NCBI GenBank assembly: GCA_903916195.1
Contig: CAIWVP010000034.1
Location: forward strand, 25,156 to 89,155
DNA length: 64,000 bases
Source of the DNA: an uncultured Verrucomicrobiota bacterium
Lineage (GTDB): Bacteria; Verrucomicrobiota; Verrucomicrobiia; Limisphaerales; UBA9464
Reading direction: 5' to 3'
Part shown: positions 36,315 to 44,576 of the stretch, piece by piece
Layout: each line of letters begins with the position of its first letter
Position numbering within the stretch: the first letter of the stretch is position 1
The notes under the pieces: generated by a model
Databases searched by the model: none
What the model saw: the letters and a program-made list of their open reading frames with translations, nothing else
Told to the model about the DNA's origin: nothing
Made by a program: the position numbers and the translations under genes

Positions 36315-37364
36315 TCATCGACCGGTCTCGGCCACGACGACCGTGGGCGGAGCTTCCGTCGCGGGTCTCGGTTCGGCGTCGGTCAAGCCCACGCAGACCA
36401 ACGCCAGCCAGGTGCAAGACCCGACGACCCAAGTGCGGGCCTCGGGGCGGTAACGGGCGATCGCCTGCATCCGATGCACCAACGGAGCGAACTCGTTCTC
36501 GTCGCCGCCCAGGATGCCGACAGACGCCGTGCTGTCCTGCGCCGACGCGAAAGGGGCCCCGCGCTCCAGAAGTTTGATCAATGTCTCGCCGTAGGCCCTG
36601 CGCGCTTCCGGGCGAGCAGCAAGCGCGGAGGCATCGCAGGCTTCCTCCCGGTCGGCCCGAAAACGGCGGGTCACCAGCCAGACCAACGGATTGAACCAAT
36701 GGATGCTCTCGACGGCAGCCAGCAACCAGTTCAAGGCCAGGTCCCGGCGCCGGAGATGCGCCAATTCGTGGAGGAAGACCAATCGGAGCTCGTCCCGCGA
36801 GAGCTCGCCCATCAGCCCTCGCGGGAGAAGGAGACACGGCCGGAAGAAGCCCACCAAGCAGGGGCTTTGCACGTGGGCCGATTCGTGGACGGCGAACGGA
36901 GCCACCTGCCCGGTAGCGTCCTCGCACTCTTTGGCGAGCCACCCGACCTGCCATGGATCCATCCGCCGTGCGGCCTTGCGTATCCAGAACGACCGGAGCC
37001 AGCCGACGGCCACCCGTAGGGAAAGCGCGATAGCGACTCCGGTCCAGGTCCAGGCCACCCAAGGTTGTTCCACCCACCGTCCTGCTTGGGCCGCGACCTC
37101 ACCAGGCAGCCAGAACGGCACGGCATCCGGACTTGCCAAGCGGGTCGGCGCGGAGAGGAGATTGAAGAGGCTGACCGGGCTCGGGAGGGAGAACGGCCAA
37201 GCCAACCGGACGATCACCAGCAACCAGAGCCTGCACCGCCAACGCGGATCCAGATGCCGTCCCAATGCCCGGCACGTGGCCCAAACGGCCACCGCCAGCA
37301 ATGAAGCTTGGGCAGAGGCGTTGCCCAGTTGGGCGAAAAACTCGGTCAATGGGGCTGCGTCCAT
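36315..37364 (-). CDS. BlaR1/M56 family membrane metallopeptidase
   Basis: A 349-residue integral-membrane zinc protease. Predicted helices lie at about 15-32, 45-70, 103-122 and near 305-325; the zinc-binding HELAH is at 199-203 followed by RRRDLALNWLLAAVESIHWFNPLVW, and the third ligand Glu is in DREEACDASAL. In Staphylococcus, BlaR1 senses beta-lactams through a C-terminal penicillin-binding domain; this protein ends soon after the last helix and has no such domain, so the input signal is different or unknown. The blaI-like repressor gene lies 42 bases upstream on the same strand. No beta-lactamase is encoded in the window. Confidence 0.9.
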   Translation of the reverse strand: MDAAPLTEFFAQLGNASAQASLLAVAVWATCRALGRHLDPRWRCRLWLLVIVRLAWPFSLPSPVSLFNLLSAPTRLASPDAVPFWLPGEVAAQAGRWVEQPWVAWTWTGVAIALSLRVAVGWLRSFWIRKAARRMDPWQVGWLAKECEDATGQVAPFAVHESAHVQSPCLVGFFRPCLLLPRGLMGELSRDELRLVFLHELAHLRRRDLALNWLLAAVESIHWFNPLVWLVTRRFRADREEACDASALAARPEARRAYGETLIKLLERGAPFASAQDSTASVGILGGDENEFAPLVHRMQAIARYRPEARTWVVGSCTWLALVCVGLTDAEPRPATEAPPTVVVAETGR

Positions 37365-37406
37365 GGCGGCGAAGGGATGGCCGCACTAAGCAAACGCCGG
37401 GCCGGA

Positions 37407-37778
37407 TCAGTGCTCTTCCAGAGCTTTCCGCAGCTCTTTCACCTGCTTCGCCGAGAGTTTCCGGTGCTCCACGAAGTGGGCGACCATGGTCGACAGCGAT
37501 CCATCGAAGACCCGTTCCAAGAACGACGAACTGGCCGCGTTGACGCAGTCGCGCTCCTTGACCAGCGCCTTGTAGACATAGGCGCGGCCATCGAGGTCGT
37601 AGCCTAGGGCGCCTTTCTTGACCAAGCGGTTGAGGAGCGTCTTGGCGGTGACCGGGTGCCAGGTGGGGTCGTCCTTCGAGAGCTGGTCGATGATATCGGC
37701 AGCCGTGACCGGGCTCAGTGCCCACACGACGCGCATGATCTCCCATTCGGTCTCGGAGATACGGGGAAGATTCGCCAT
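37407..37778 (-). CDS. BlaI/MecI/CopY family transcriptional repressor
   Basis: A 123-residue winged-helix repressor. The N-terminal DNA-binding domain reads ISETEWEIMRVVWALSPVTAADIIDQL, then HPVTAKTLLNRLVKKGALGYDLDGRAYVYKALV, with the recognition helix at TAKTLLNRLVKKG. The C-terminal helices (SFLERVFDGSLSTMVAHFVE, LSAKQVKELRKALEEH) form the dimer interface, which in homologues is cleaved when the partner peptidase is activated. It is the first gene of the pair with the M56 peptidase. A strong TTGACA box lies upstream and a small inverted repeat sits between promoter and start codon, consistent with autoregulation. Confidence 0.92.
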   Translation of the reverse strand: MANLPRISETEWEIMRVVWALSPVTAADIIDQLSKDDPTWHPVTAKTLLNRLVKKGALGYDLDGRAYVYKALVKERDCVNAASSSFLERVFDGSLSTMVAHFVEHRKLSAKQVKELRKALEEH

Positions 37779-37780
37779 AG

Positions 37781-37800
37781 AGATAGCAGGTGAGGTATCT
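37781..37800. promoter_or_regulatory. candidate operator dyad before the BlaI-like gene
   Basis: AGATA and TATCT arms are separated by 10 bases, starting 3 bases upstream of the repressor start codon and downstream of the likely promoter. Position fits an autoregulatory operator, but 5-bp arms can occur by chance. Confidence 0.3.
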
Positions 37801-37817
37801 AACGGGTGGACAAAAAA

Positions 37818-37846
37818 CGTTTATGCGCGTGAACGGTGGTTGTCAA
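37818..37846 (-). promoter_or_regulatory. candidate promoter of the blaI-blaR1-like operon
   Basis: On the minus strand a perfect -35 box TTGACA (37841-37846) and TAAACG (37818-37823) are 17 bases apart. The start codon lies 40 bases further downstream at 37778. Confidence 0.55.
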
Positions 37847-38002
37847 CGGACAAGCGGACACGGACGAGGCCGGGATCCGATCCGGCGCGTCTTCGGCGGA
37901 TCCGGACACCCATGGTATCAACTCGCCACGTGGAACCATTCCGGGAGCGCAAACCGGCAAGGTGAGTCCACCTACTTTTCATCCATCCTTCCGATGATGG
38001 AC

Positions 38003-38020
38003 CGTTGTCGGCCGACAACG
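38003..38020. promoter_or_regulatory. perfect 18-bp palindrome, candidate operator
   Basis: CGTTGTCGGCCGACAACG reads the same on both strands. It lies 71 bases before the DUF1552 start and 225 bases before the BlaI-like start, in otherwise non-coding DNA. A dimeric regulator site is likely; which protein binds is unknown. Confidence 0.5.
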
Positions 38021-38090
38021 TTTGGGACAGACTTTTCCGAGACGCCTCCAAAAGATCAGGACCTCACCGTCCGACGACCGACGCACGCTT

Positions 38091-39398
38091 ATGCCTACCC
38101 ACCACTTCTCCCGCCGCACGTTCCTCCGCGGAGTCGGCGTCACCATGGCGCTGCCGTGGATGGAATCCATGACCGTCTGGGGCGACGCCCCGCCGTCGGG
38201 TGTCCGGCCCGCCAGCGAGGCACCGGTCCGGCTCGCCGTGCTCTTCTCCGGGAACGGCTTCCACTCCAAGGAATGGTGGGCCAAGGGCGAAGGCAAGCAG
38301 ATGGAGCTCGGCAAGGTGCTCGCGCCGTTGTCGGACTTCCGCGAAAAGATGCTCTTCATCCGCGGCCTCCACAACGAGGAGGCCCTCAAGGGCAACATCC
38401 ACAGCTCGCAGACCGGCAACCTCCTCTCCGGCGCGCCGCTCGCCTCCGGTGGCGAGATCCGCTCCGGCACCAGCATCGACCAACTCCTGGCCCAGCGCTA
38501 CGGCCGCTCGACCAAGGTCCCCAGCCTCGTGCTCGGCTGCGAGAAATCGAACCCTTCGGTCCACAAGAACTACTCGATGCTCTACAGCTCCCACATCTCG
38601 TGGAGCTCGCCGACCACGCCGACGCCGCTGGAGATCTATCCCGCGCTGGCGTTCGACCGGTTGTTCAAGGACGGCGCGGACAAGGGCGACAAGAGCGTGC
38701 TCGACGCCGTGCTTGCGGATGCCGCGGATCTCCGCCGGAACATCAGCCGCGGCGACCAGCACAAGCTCGACGAATATCTCGATTCCGTCCGCGACGTGGA
38801 GCAGCGCATCGAGAACGCCGGCAAAAAGGGCGAGCTCCAAGGCTGGCGGCCCGCTTCGTCCGTGCCGGACATGCCCCGCCCGGCCGACGGCATCCCGCAG
38901 GACATCGCCGAGCACATGCGCCTGATGTGCGACATCCTCGTGCTCGGTTTCCGCACCGACACCACCCGCATCACCACCCTCAAGCTGAACAACGACCACA
39001 GCTCGCTCCGGTTCCCCAACCTCGGCGTGGACTACATGATCCACCATCTCCTCTCGCACAGCGACACGGCGGATTGGCTGAAGGTGAACCAGTTCTTCCT
39101 CGAGCAGGTCGCCTACATCGCGCGCAAGCTCGACAGCATCCAAGAAGGCCCGCGCACGCTGCTCGACAACACGATGCTGATGTATTGCTCGTCCATGCTG
39201 AACGGGAACCACGACGCCACCAACCTCCCGGTGGTCCTGCTCGGTGGCGGTGGTGGCCGCATCCGCGGCGGTCGCGTGCTGGACAACACCGGCAAGCCGG
39301 ATCGCCAGATGTGCCGGCTGTACCTGTCGATGATGGACAAGATGGACGTGCGCCTGCCGAAGTTCGGCGACGCGACGATGGCGCTCGAGGAGATCTGA
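38091..39398 (+). CDS. DUF1552 protein with Tat signal
   Basis: A 435-residue exported protein. ATG 38091 gives MPTHHFSRRTFLRGVGVTMA, a twin-arginine signal (SRRTFLRG). The DUF1552 body follows: MALPWMESMTVWG, RLAVLFSGNGFHSKEWW, LFIRGLHNEEA, KVPSLVLGCEK, and the C-terminal NTMLMYCSSMLNGNHDATNLPVVLLGGGGG. The family is restricted largely to planctomycetes, Verrucomicrobia and relatives, and is usually encoded next to a DUF1592/DUF1588/DUF1587 cytochrome-type gene. No such partner is adjacent here. Its fold resembles the sulfatase/phosphatase superfamily, but no reaction is established. Confidence 0.92.
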   Translation: MPTHHFSRRTFLRGVGVTMALPWMESMTVWGDAPPSGVRPASEAPVRLAVLFSGNGFHSKEWWAKGEGKQMELGKVLAPLSDFREKMLFIRGLHNEEALKGNIHSSQTGNLLSGAPLASGGEIRSGTSIDQLLAQRYGRSTKVPSLVLGCEKSNPSVHKNYSMLYSSHISWSSPTTPTPLEIYPALAFDRLFKDGADKGDKSVLDAVLADAADLRRNISRGDQHKLDEYLDSVRDVEQRIENAGKKGELQGWRPASSVPDMPRPADGIPQDIAEHMRLMCDILVLGFRTDTTRITTLKLNNDHSSLRFPNLGVDYMIHHLLSHSDTADWLKVNQFFLEQVAYIARKLDSIQEGPRTLLDNTMLMYCSSMLNGNHDATNLPVVLLGGGGGRIRGGRVLDNTGKPDRQMCRLYLSMMDKMDVRLPKFGDATMALEEI

Positions 39399-39478
39399 GC
39401 GACGGGCACCGGGCCGGCAGGTCCGCCACACCAACTTCCTGCTGGCGGACGCACCGTCGCGCGCAAGACTGCGGGGCG

Positions 39479-39937
39479 ATGAGCGATACCCCGGAACAGA
39501 TCCTCTGGAAAGGCAGCCCGTCGGCAGCCCAAGACTTCTGGCTGAACCTCAGCTGCCTGCTGGTGGTCCCGATCCCGTGGGCGCTCTGGCGCTGGTGGCA
39601 TCGCAGCAGCCATCGCATCGAGATCACCACCGAACGGGTCCGGGTGACCCAGGGGGTCTTCACCAAGCGCACCGACGAGCTGGAGCTCTACCGCGTCCGC
39701 GACATGACGTTCCTCCAACCGTTCATCCTCGGCGTGTGCGGCCGGGGGGATCTTCAGTTGGACACCGACGACGTCACCACCCCGGTCGTGTTGTTGCCCT
39801 GCATCCCGGCGGACCCATCGTTGCGCGACCAGTTGCGCAAGGCGGTGGAATCCTGCCGCGACCGCAAGCGCACCCGCGTCTCCGAGTTCGGCGGCACCGG
39901 CGGCCACGACCACGACCACGACCATCCGGGATCCTGA
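39479..39937 (+). CDS. PH domain (bPH2/YdbS-like) membrane protein
   Basis: A 152-residue protein starting at ATG 39479 (MSDTPEQILWKGSPSAAQDFW). A hydrophobic stretch (LSCLLVVPIPWALWRWW) at about 24-41 anchors it to the membrane, followed by the bacterial PH domain: HRIEITTERVRVTQGVFTKRTDELELYRVRDM, then GDLQLDTDDVTTPVVLLPCI. This matches YdbS-like bPH2 domains, whose role is unknown. The C-terminus has a His/Asp run (GGHDHDHDHPGS) that could bind metal. It follows DUF1552 by 80 bases and is convergent with the propeller gene. Confidence 0.85.
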   Translation: MSDTPEQILWKGSPSAAQDFWLNLSCLLVVPIPWALWRWWHRSSHRIEITTERVRVTQGVFTKRTDELELYRVRDMTFLQPFILGVCGRGDLQLDTDDVTTPVVLLPCIPADPSLRDQLRKAVESCRDRKRTRVSEFGGTGGHDHDHDHPGS

Positions 39938-39965
39938 ACGCCTTGCCGGACGGTTGCCCTACCCG

Positions 39966-42248
39966 TCAGGGGACCACGGGGCGCGGCGGGCCGTCGTAGG
40001 GCCGGGCGCCGCCCTTCGGGATCTCATCGGGACGTACGGTGAGCAGCCCGGGTTCACTCGTGTCCGGCGCGGAGATGAAGCCTTCGTGGCGACCCAGCCA
40101 ATAGGCGAGCAGCCAGCTCGCCGGCTCCACCACATCGTTGCCGCCCGAGCCGCCGTCGGCCTGCATCGTCCAGTGGTCCCAGCGCAGCGGCTCGGTCTCG
40201 CTCGGCGAGAAGGCCTTGGTGCCGCCCTTGGGCGCGACGTATCCGGCCGGTGTGCGAAGATCGGAGCGGTGCGAGTTCTGGTAGGACCAGATGCGCAGGT
40301 CGAGCGGCCATCCGCGGAGGTGGGCCACCGCGGGTCCTGTCTCGCAACCCTCGCCGGTCAGCGCGCCGTGGAGGAACTCGAACCAAGGGTTGTGCTCGAC
40401 GCGCACGACTTCCCGGCTGCGTTCGTAACCTCGGCGGTAGAACGCACGCAACTCCGGGTCCTGCTCGTGGCGGATGAGATTCCACCAGCCCCAGAGACCG
40501 AGCTCGTCCAAGAAATGGAGGATGCTGTCCGCCGGGAAGGTCGTCCGGGCGCGCAGGGTGTAGGCAGGATACCCGAGCTTCGCGAGCCGTTGGTAGGCCT
40601 CGCTGAACTTCGCTCCGCCGGTCAGCACCTCGGCCGTCTTGATGAACGACAGCAGCTCGACGGCCTGCAGCCCGCGGTCGTAGCGGCCTTCGTCGGTGAG
40701 GAAGTAATCCGGATCCCAACGGCCCCAGCGCGTCGGCTTGCCGTCGGTGTCCACGAGCTGCCACCGGTGGTCGATCAGATGGGTCGCGATCCGGGCGAGG
40801 TGCGCCTTCGCCTGGGCGACCTCCTCGCCTTGAGCAGCCAGTTGAAGGAACACGTCGAACGCGTAGAAGTGCGAGCACAGCTCATCGCTGGAGGTGTCGC
40901 CCTTCCACTCGAACTTGGCGTCGGCGGTATCGTGCCATTCGGCCGGATAGCCGCCCGATCCGCCGCTGGATTTGTGCCCGCGCTCGCCCTTGGCCCACAC
41001 CGACCGCGCCGGGAAGCCAGGGATGCCGGTCATCCGCTCCAGCCATCGCAAGGCGTGGAACGTATTGGTCGCCTCGCGCCGGGCGGCCGGGTCCTTCGTG
41101 ACAGCGTACCGGTACGATTGGGCGGCGAGATAGTAGCCCGTGTAACCACCGTCGTTGTCGCCCGCCTCGCGCACGAACTCTTTCAGGCCGTCGTCCCATT
41201 CAAGCTTGTGCACGAGGCCGAGGCGTTTCTGTCCCCACGCCTCGAGGTGTCGTTCGTAGTAAGCGGCCTTCTTCGCGAGCGTGAACGGCTCGTGGTCGAT
41301 GATGCCGAGCCCGCGGTCGGTCGCGATGTACGCCGTGCGCGGCCCGATAGCCATCGCCTGCACGCGTTCGTCCGGCAACCAGCGCCGGCCGGCGAAGTAA
41401 CGGAACTCGCCCCCCGTCTTGCGGATCGCGCCGCGGCTCGTGCCGATCCAAAGATCACCATCGAAACCGGCGGCCAGACAGGTCGTGTCCTCGAACGGCA
41501 AACCGTCCTCGCCCCGCGAAGCCGTGAGCGACATCCCGCGCAGCACCCCGAGCCCGCGGTCCGTGGCGATGTAGATCGCCCCGCCCAGGCCCAGCGCGTC
41601 GCGCGTCACCGGCGACGGCAGCGCACCCCAGTCCCAGGTCTGGTCCGCCGGGAAATCGTACGCATCTTTCCCGCCGAACGTGCCGAAGGCGTACGTCGTG
41701 AGCCGGCCTGCCCCATGCAGGTAGAGCGAGCCTTGGTGCGGGACGAGCCGCGTGATATCGAACTTGGCCTCCACGTCGCCGATCGGTTCCAGCACATCGC
41801 CGCGCACACGGCGGAGCTTCCTGCCGGCCGCGGTGACGATCGCGCCGCGGTGCTCGCACACGTCGGACACGGCCTCGTCGCCGACGGCCTTCCATCCGGT
41901 CGTATCGAGCCGGCGCAAGCCGAGCGCCGTGACCGCCCATAGATCTCCTCCGGCGGAGACGAGCCTCCGGACCGGCGCTCGCATCGCGGCGTCCTCGACC
42001 AGCGTTCCACCGACGAGCCGCATCACACCCTTGCCCGAGCCGATGAAGACCTCGCTGCCATGCAGCGCCACCGCGGTGAGCGGCTCGGCCGTGACGACCT
42101 GGCGACCGACCTCCTGGAGGAACACATCATCGCGGACCCTCTGACCGCCACGAGCGCCGGCGGGTTCCGCGGCCTCGACCGCCGGCCCCAGCACCAGCGA
42201 CAGACCGAAGACGAAGCGGAGGCACATCGGGAGGGTTTCGGTTCTCAT
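39966..42248 (-). CDS. secreted protein with beta-propeller and alpha-toroid-like domains
   Basis: A 760-residue secreted protein; ATG 42246-42248 precedes a signal peptide (CLRFVFGLSLVLGPAVEA). Residues about 45-330 carry two-component-regulator-type propeller blades (GGDLWAVTALGLRRL, GAIYIATDRGLGVLRGM, GDLWIGTSRGAIRKTGG, TAYIATDRGLGIIDH). Residues about 340-750 are mostly helical with regularly spaced aromatic residues (DGGYTGYYLAAQSYRYA, RGLQAVELLSFIKTAEVL, WWNLIRHEQDPELRAFYRRGYERS), resembling an alpha/alpha-toroid as in glycosidases and lyases. I know no named family with this pair. A polysaccharide-binding or -degrading role is an inference. Confidence 0.7.
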   Translation of the reverse strand: MRTETLPMCLRFVFGLSLVLGPAVEAAEPAGARGGQRVRDDVFLQEVGRQVVTAEPLTAVALHGSEVFIGSGKGVMRLVGGTLVEDAAMRAPVRRLVSAGGDLWAVTALGLRRLDTTGWKAVGDEAVSDVCEHRGAIVTAAGRKLRRVRGDVLEPIGDVEAKFDITRLVPHQGSLYLHGAGRLTTYAFGTFGGKDAYDFPADQTWDWGALPSPVTRDALGLGGAIYIATDRGLGVLRGMSLTASRGEDGLPFEDTTCLAAGFDGDLWIGTSRGAIRKTGGEFRYFAGRRWLPDERVQAMAIGPRTAYIATDRGLGIIDHEPFTLAKKAAYYERHLEAWGQKRLGLVHKLEWDDGLKEFVREAGDNDGGYTGYYLAAQSYRYAVTKDPAARREATNTFHALRWLERMTGIPGFPARSVWAKGERGHKSSGGSGGYPAEWHDTADAKFEWKGDTSSDELCSHFYAFDVFLQLAAQGEEVAQAKAHLARIATHLIDHRWQLVDTDGKPTRWGRWDPDYFLTDEGRYDRGLQAVELLSFIKTAEVLTGGAKFSEAYQRLAKLGYPAYTLRARTTFPADSILHFLDELGLWGWWNLIRHEQDPELRAFYRRGYERSREVVRVEHNPWFEFLHGALTGEGCETGPAVAHLRGWPLDLRIWSYQNSHRSDLRTPAGYVAPKGGTKAFSPSETEPLRWDHWTMQADGGSGGNDVVEPASWLLAYWLGRHEGFISAPDTSEPGLLTVRPDEIPKGGARPYDGPPRPVVP

Positions 42249-42547
42249 GGCGACCTGGCGAGAGGACCATCGGCCGCGCCCCCCGGGCAAGCCCGGTGGC
42301 TGAATGGTTGGGTTCGATCTGGATGACGTCCATCCCCTCCCCGGAGAGACGCCGACCCCGCGTCGAGCCCAAGATGGACATCGACGACGCTTCCTGGAGC
42401 CGTGCCGGCAGCGATCCCGTCCTGCGCAGGTGGCGAAGCCAAGCGCACGATGGGCGCTTTCTCAGGACACGATCTCGGCCTGGGTCCGGACCGAGGGCCG
42501 GTCGGTCACGGGATTTCACCGGACGGAACGGCCGTCCTCGGTCGGGC

Positions 42548-44479
42548 TCATCCACCCCACTGGTCCTGGGCCGACGTCGCCGCTTGGCGCAGGACCATGT
42601 CGTGGTAGAGGCCGCGGGCGTCCATCAATTGCTCGTGCGTGCCGCGTTCGACGACCCGACCGTCGTCCATCAGCAGGATCAGGTCGGCCCGCCGGATGGT
42701 GGAGAGCCGGTGCGCGATGACGAAGGTCGTCCGGCCGGCGAGCAGCGCGGCCATCGAGGCCTGGATGAGCTGCTCGCTCTCGGTGTCCAAGTTGCTGGTG
42801 GCCTCGTCGAGGATGAGGATCTGGGGCGCCGCGAGGAAGGCCCGCGCGATGGCCAGGCGTTGCTGCTGGCCGCCGGAGAGCTTCACGCCGCGTTCACCGA
42901 TGGTCGTGCCGTAGCTTCCCGGCAGCTTCACGATGAACTCGTGGGCGTTGGCACGCCGGGCGGCGTCCTCGACCTCGGCATCCGTCGCGTCCTGCCGGCC
43001 GTAGGCGATGTTGTCGCGGACCGAGCCGTCGAAGAGGAAGACGTCCTGCTGCACGATGGCGAGCAGGTCGCGGTAGGTGCGGAGGCGGAAGCCGCGGATG
43101 TCGGCGCCGTTGAGCAGGATCCGGCCCGACGCGGGGTCGTGGAAGCGCGCGACCAGGTCCGTCACCGTGGTCTTGCCCGCGCCGCTGCGGCCGACCAGCG
43201 CGACGACCGATCCGCCGGGCACGACGACGCTGAAGTCGCGGATCACCGGCTGGCCCGCATCGTACTCGAAGCCGACCTGCTCGAAGCGCAGCTCCCCGAC
43301 CGTGCGCGGCGAATCGACGGCGTCGGGGCGGTCCGGCTTGTCGCGCTCCATCGCGAGCACCTCGAAGACGCGCTCCATCGCGGCCAGCGAACGCTGCAGC
43401 TCGGAGAAGGAGTTCACGATCTGCCACACCGGGTTCAGCAACAGGAACGTGTACCACTGGAACGCCATGATGTCGCCGATGCTGGCGCCGCCGGTGACGT
43501 TCAGGTAGCCGCCGTACCAGACGATGACGACGTTGACGGCGCCGAGCAGGAGCCCCCAAGAGGTCCAGATGACCAGCTCGCGCCGGTAGGCGAAGAGGTC
43601 CTTGCGCAGCATCAGATGCCGCGCGGCCATGAACTCCAGCAGCTCGCGCGTCTCGCGACCGAAGGCGCGGACCACGCGGATACCGGAGAACGTCTCACCC
43701 ACCCGGCCGTCGACGAGCTCGGCGTCCTTGCGGACCGACCGGTAGATCGGCCGGATCCGCCGCGCCGAGATGAAGCTGATGAGCATCACGCCCGGGATGA
43801 TGGCGAGCGCGGTGAGCGCCAACCGCCAGTTCAACTGGAGCAGGATGACGAAGGCGATGACCAGCCGGACGACCGAGACCGCGGGCGAGACGATGGCGAG
43901 CTGCATCAGCCCGGTGGTCGTGTCCACGTCGCCGGTGATCCGCGACAAGATACCGCCGGTCTTCATGTCCCAGACCTTCGGCAACGGGAGGCGCAGGAGG
44001 CGGTCGAACAACGCCCGCCGCAGCGCGAGCATCAACCGGACGTTCAACAAGCGCTGCCGGTAGTCCTTCAGCACCCCGACGAGGTTGGAGGCGACGACCA
44101 CCGCGACGAACAGCGCGCCGGCCCAGTGGAGCTTCCCAAGACGGGACGCGCGGTCGAGCGACGTGTCGAGGAGCACGCGGTCGACGATGAACCGCATGAA
44201 GAGCGGCTCCATCATCTGGAGCCCGGCGGCGATCACCGCGAACACGAACATCACGCCGATGCCGGCGCGGTGCGGCTTGAGCCAGCGGACGTACTCGCGG
44301 AGATGCTCGCGGCGCCTGCCCTTGAGCAGTCCTCCTTTGACGGAGGACTCCGCGCCATCCTTGGACATGCCGGCGGGTTTGCCGGTGGCACCCTGCTCTG
44401 CCTCGGCGTCGAGCTTCCCGAGCTGGTAGCTCTGGACGAATCCTTTGTAGCGGTCGCGCGAGGAGCGGGGGTTACTCAT
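42548..44479 (-). CDS. ABC transporter, fused permease and ATPase (MsbA-like)
   Basis: A 643-residue half-transporter that exports lipids, lipopolysaccharide precursors or drugs as a homodimer. An unusual N-terminal 60-residue charged stretch precedes six transmembrane helices (about 72-370). The ATPase domain has Walker A GRSGAGKTT at about 428-436, Q-loop IVQQDVFLF, signature LSGGQQQRLAIARAFL, Walker B ILILDEATSNLD and the His of the H-loop in FVIAHRLST. The family architecture is complete. Substrate cannot be told from sequence; MsbA-type lipid flipping is plausible. A Gfo/Idh gene precedes it on the same strand with a gap of 97 bases. Confidence 0.93.
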   Translation of the reverse strand: MSNPRSSRDRYKGFVQSYQLGKLDAEAEQGATGKPAGMSKDGAESSVKGGLLKGRRREHLREYVRWLKPHRAGIGVMFVFAVIAAGLQMMEPLFMRFIVDRVLLDTSLDRASRLGKLHWAGALFVAVVVASNLVGVLKDYRQRLLNVRLMLALRRALFDRLLRLPLPKVWDMKTGGILSRITGDVDTTTGLMQLAIVSPAVSVVRLVIAFVILLQLNWRLALTALAIIPGVMLISFISARRIRPIYRSVRKDAELVDGRVGETFSGIRVVRAFGRETRELLEFMAARHLMLRKDLFAYRRELVIWTSWGLLLGAVNVVIVWYGGYLNVTGGASIGDIMAFQWYTFLLLNPVWQIVNSFSELQRSLAAMERVFEVLAMERDKPDRPDAVDSPRTVGELRFEQVGFEYDAGQPVIRDFSVVVPGGSVVALVGRSGAGKTTVTDLVARFHDPASGRILLNGADIRGFRLRTYRDLLAIVQQDVFLFDGSVRDNIAYGRQDATDAEVEDAARRANAHEFIVKLPGSYGTTIGERGVKLSGGQQQRLAIARAFLAAPQILILDEATSNLDTESEQLIQASMAALLAGRTTFVIAHRLSTIRRADLILLMDDGRVVERGTHEQLMDARGLYHDMVLRQAATSAQDQWGG

Positions 44480-44576
44480 CCGTTCGCTTCATTGCTCCGG
44501 GATCCCGGAGACGCGTCAACGCCGGCGGAGGCCGTCCCGTCGTTGGGTGCGCACGGCAGGCGGCTTAGGCGTGGCC

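Larger units (their letters stand above)
37779..38090. other. 312-base divergent intergenic region between blaI-like and DUF1552 genes
   Basis: No gene. It holds a candidate blaI promoter (37818-37846), a small dyad (37781-37800) next to the repressor start, and a perfect 18-bp palindrome (38003-38020) ahead of the DUF1552 gene. Confidence 0.6.

Noticed and set aside
37790..39937. A 715-residue plus-strand frame covering DUF1552 and the PH-domain gene
   Set aside because: Only its last 152 residues (from ATG 39479) code for a protein; the rest is the DUF1552 gene read in a wrong frame.
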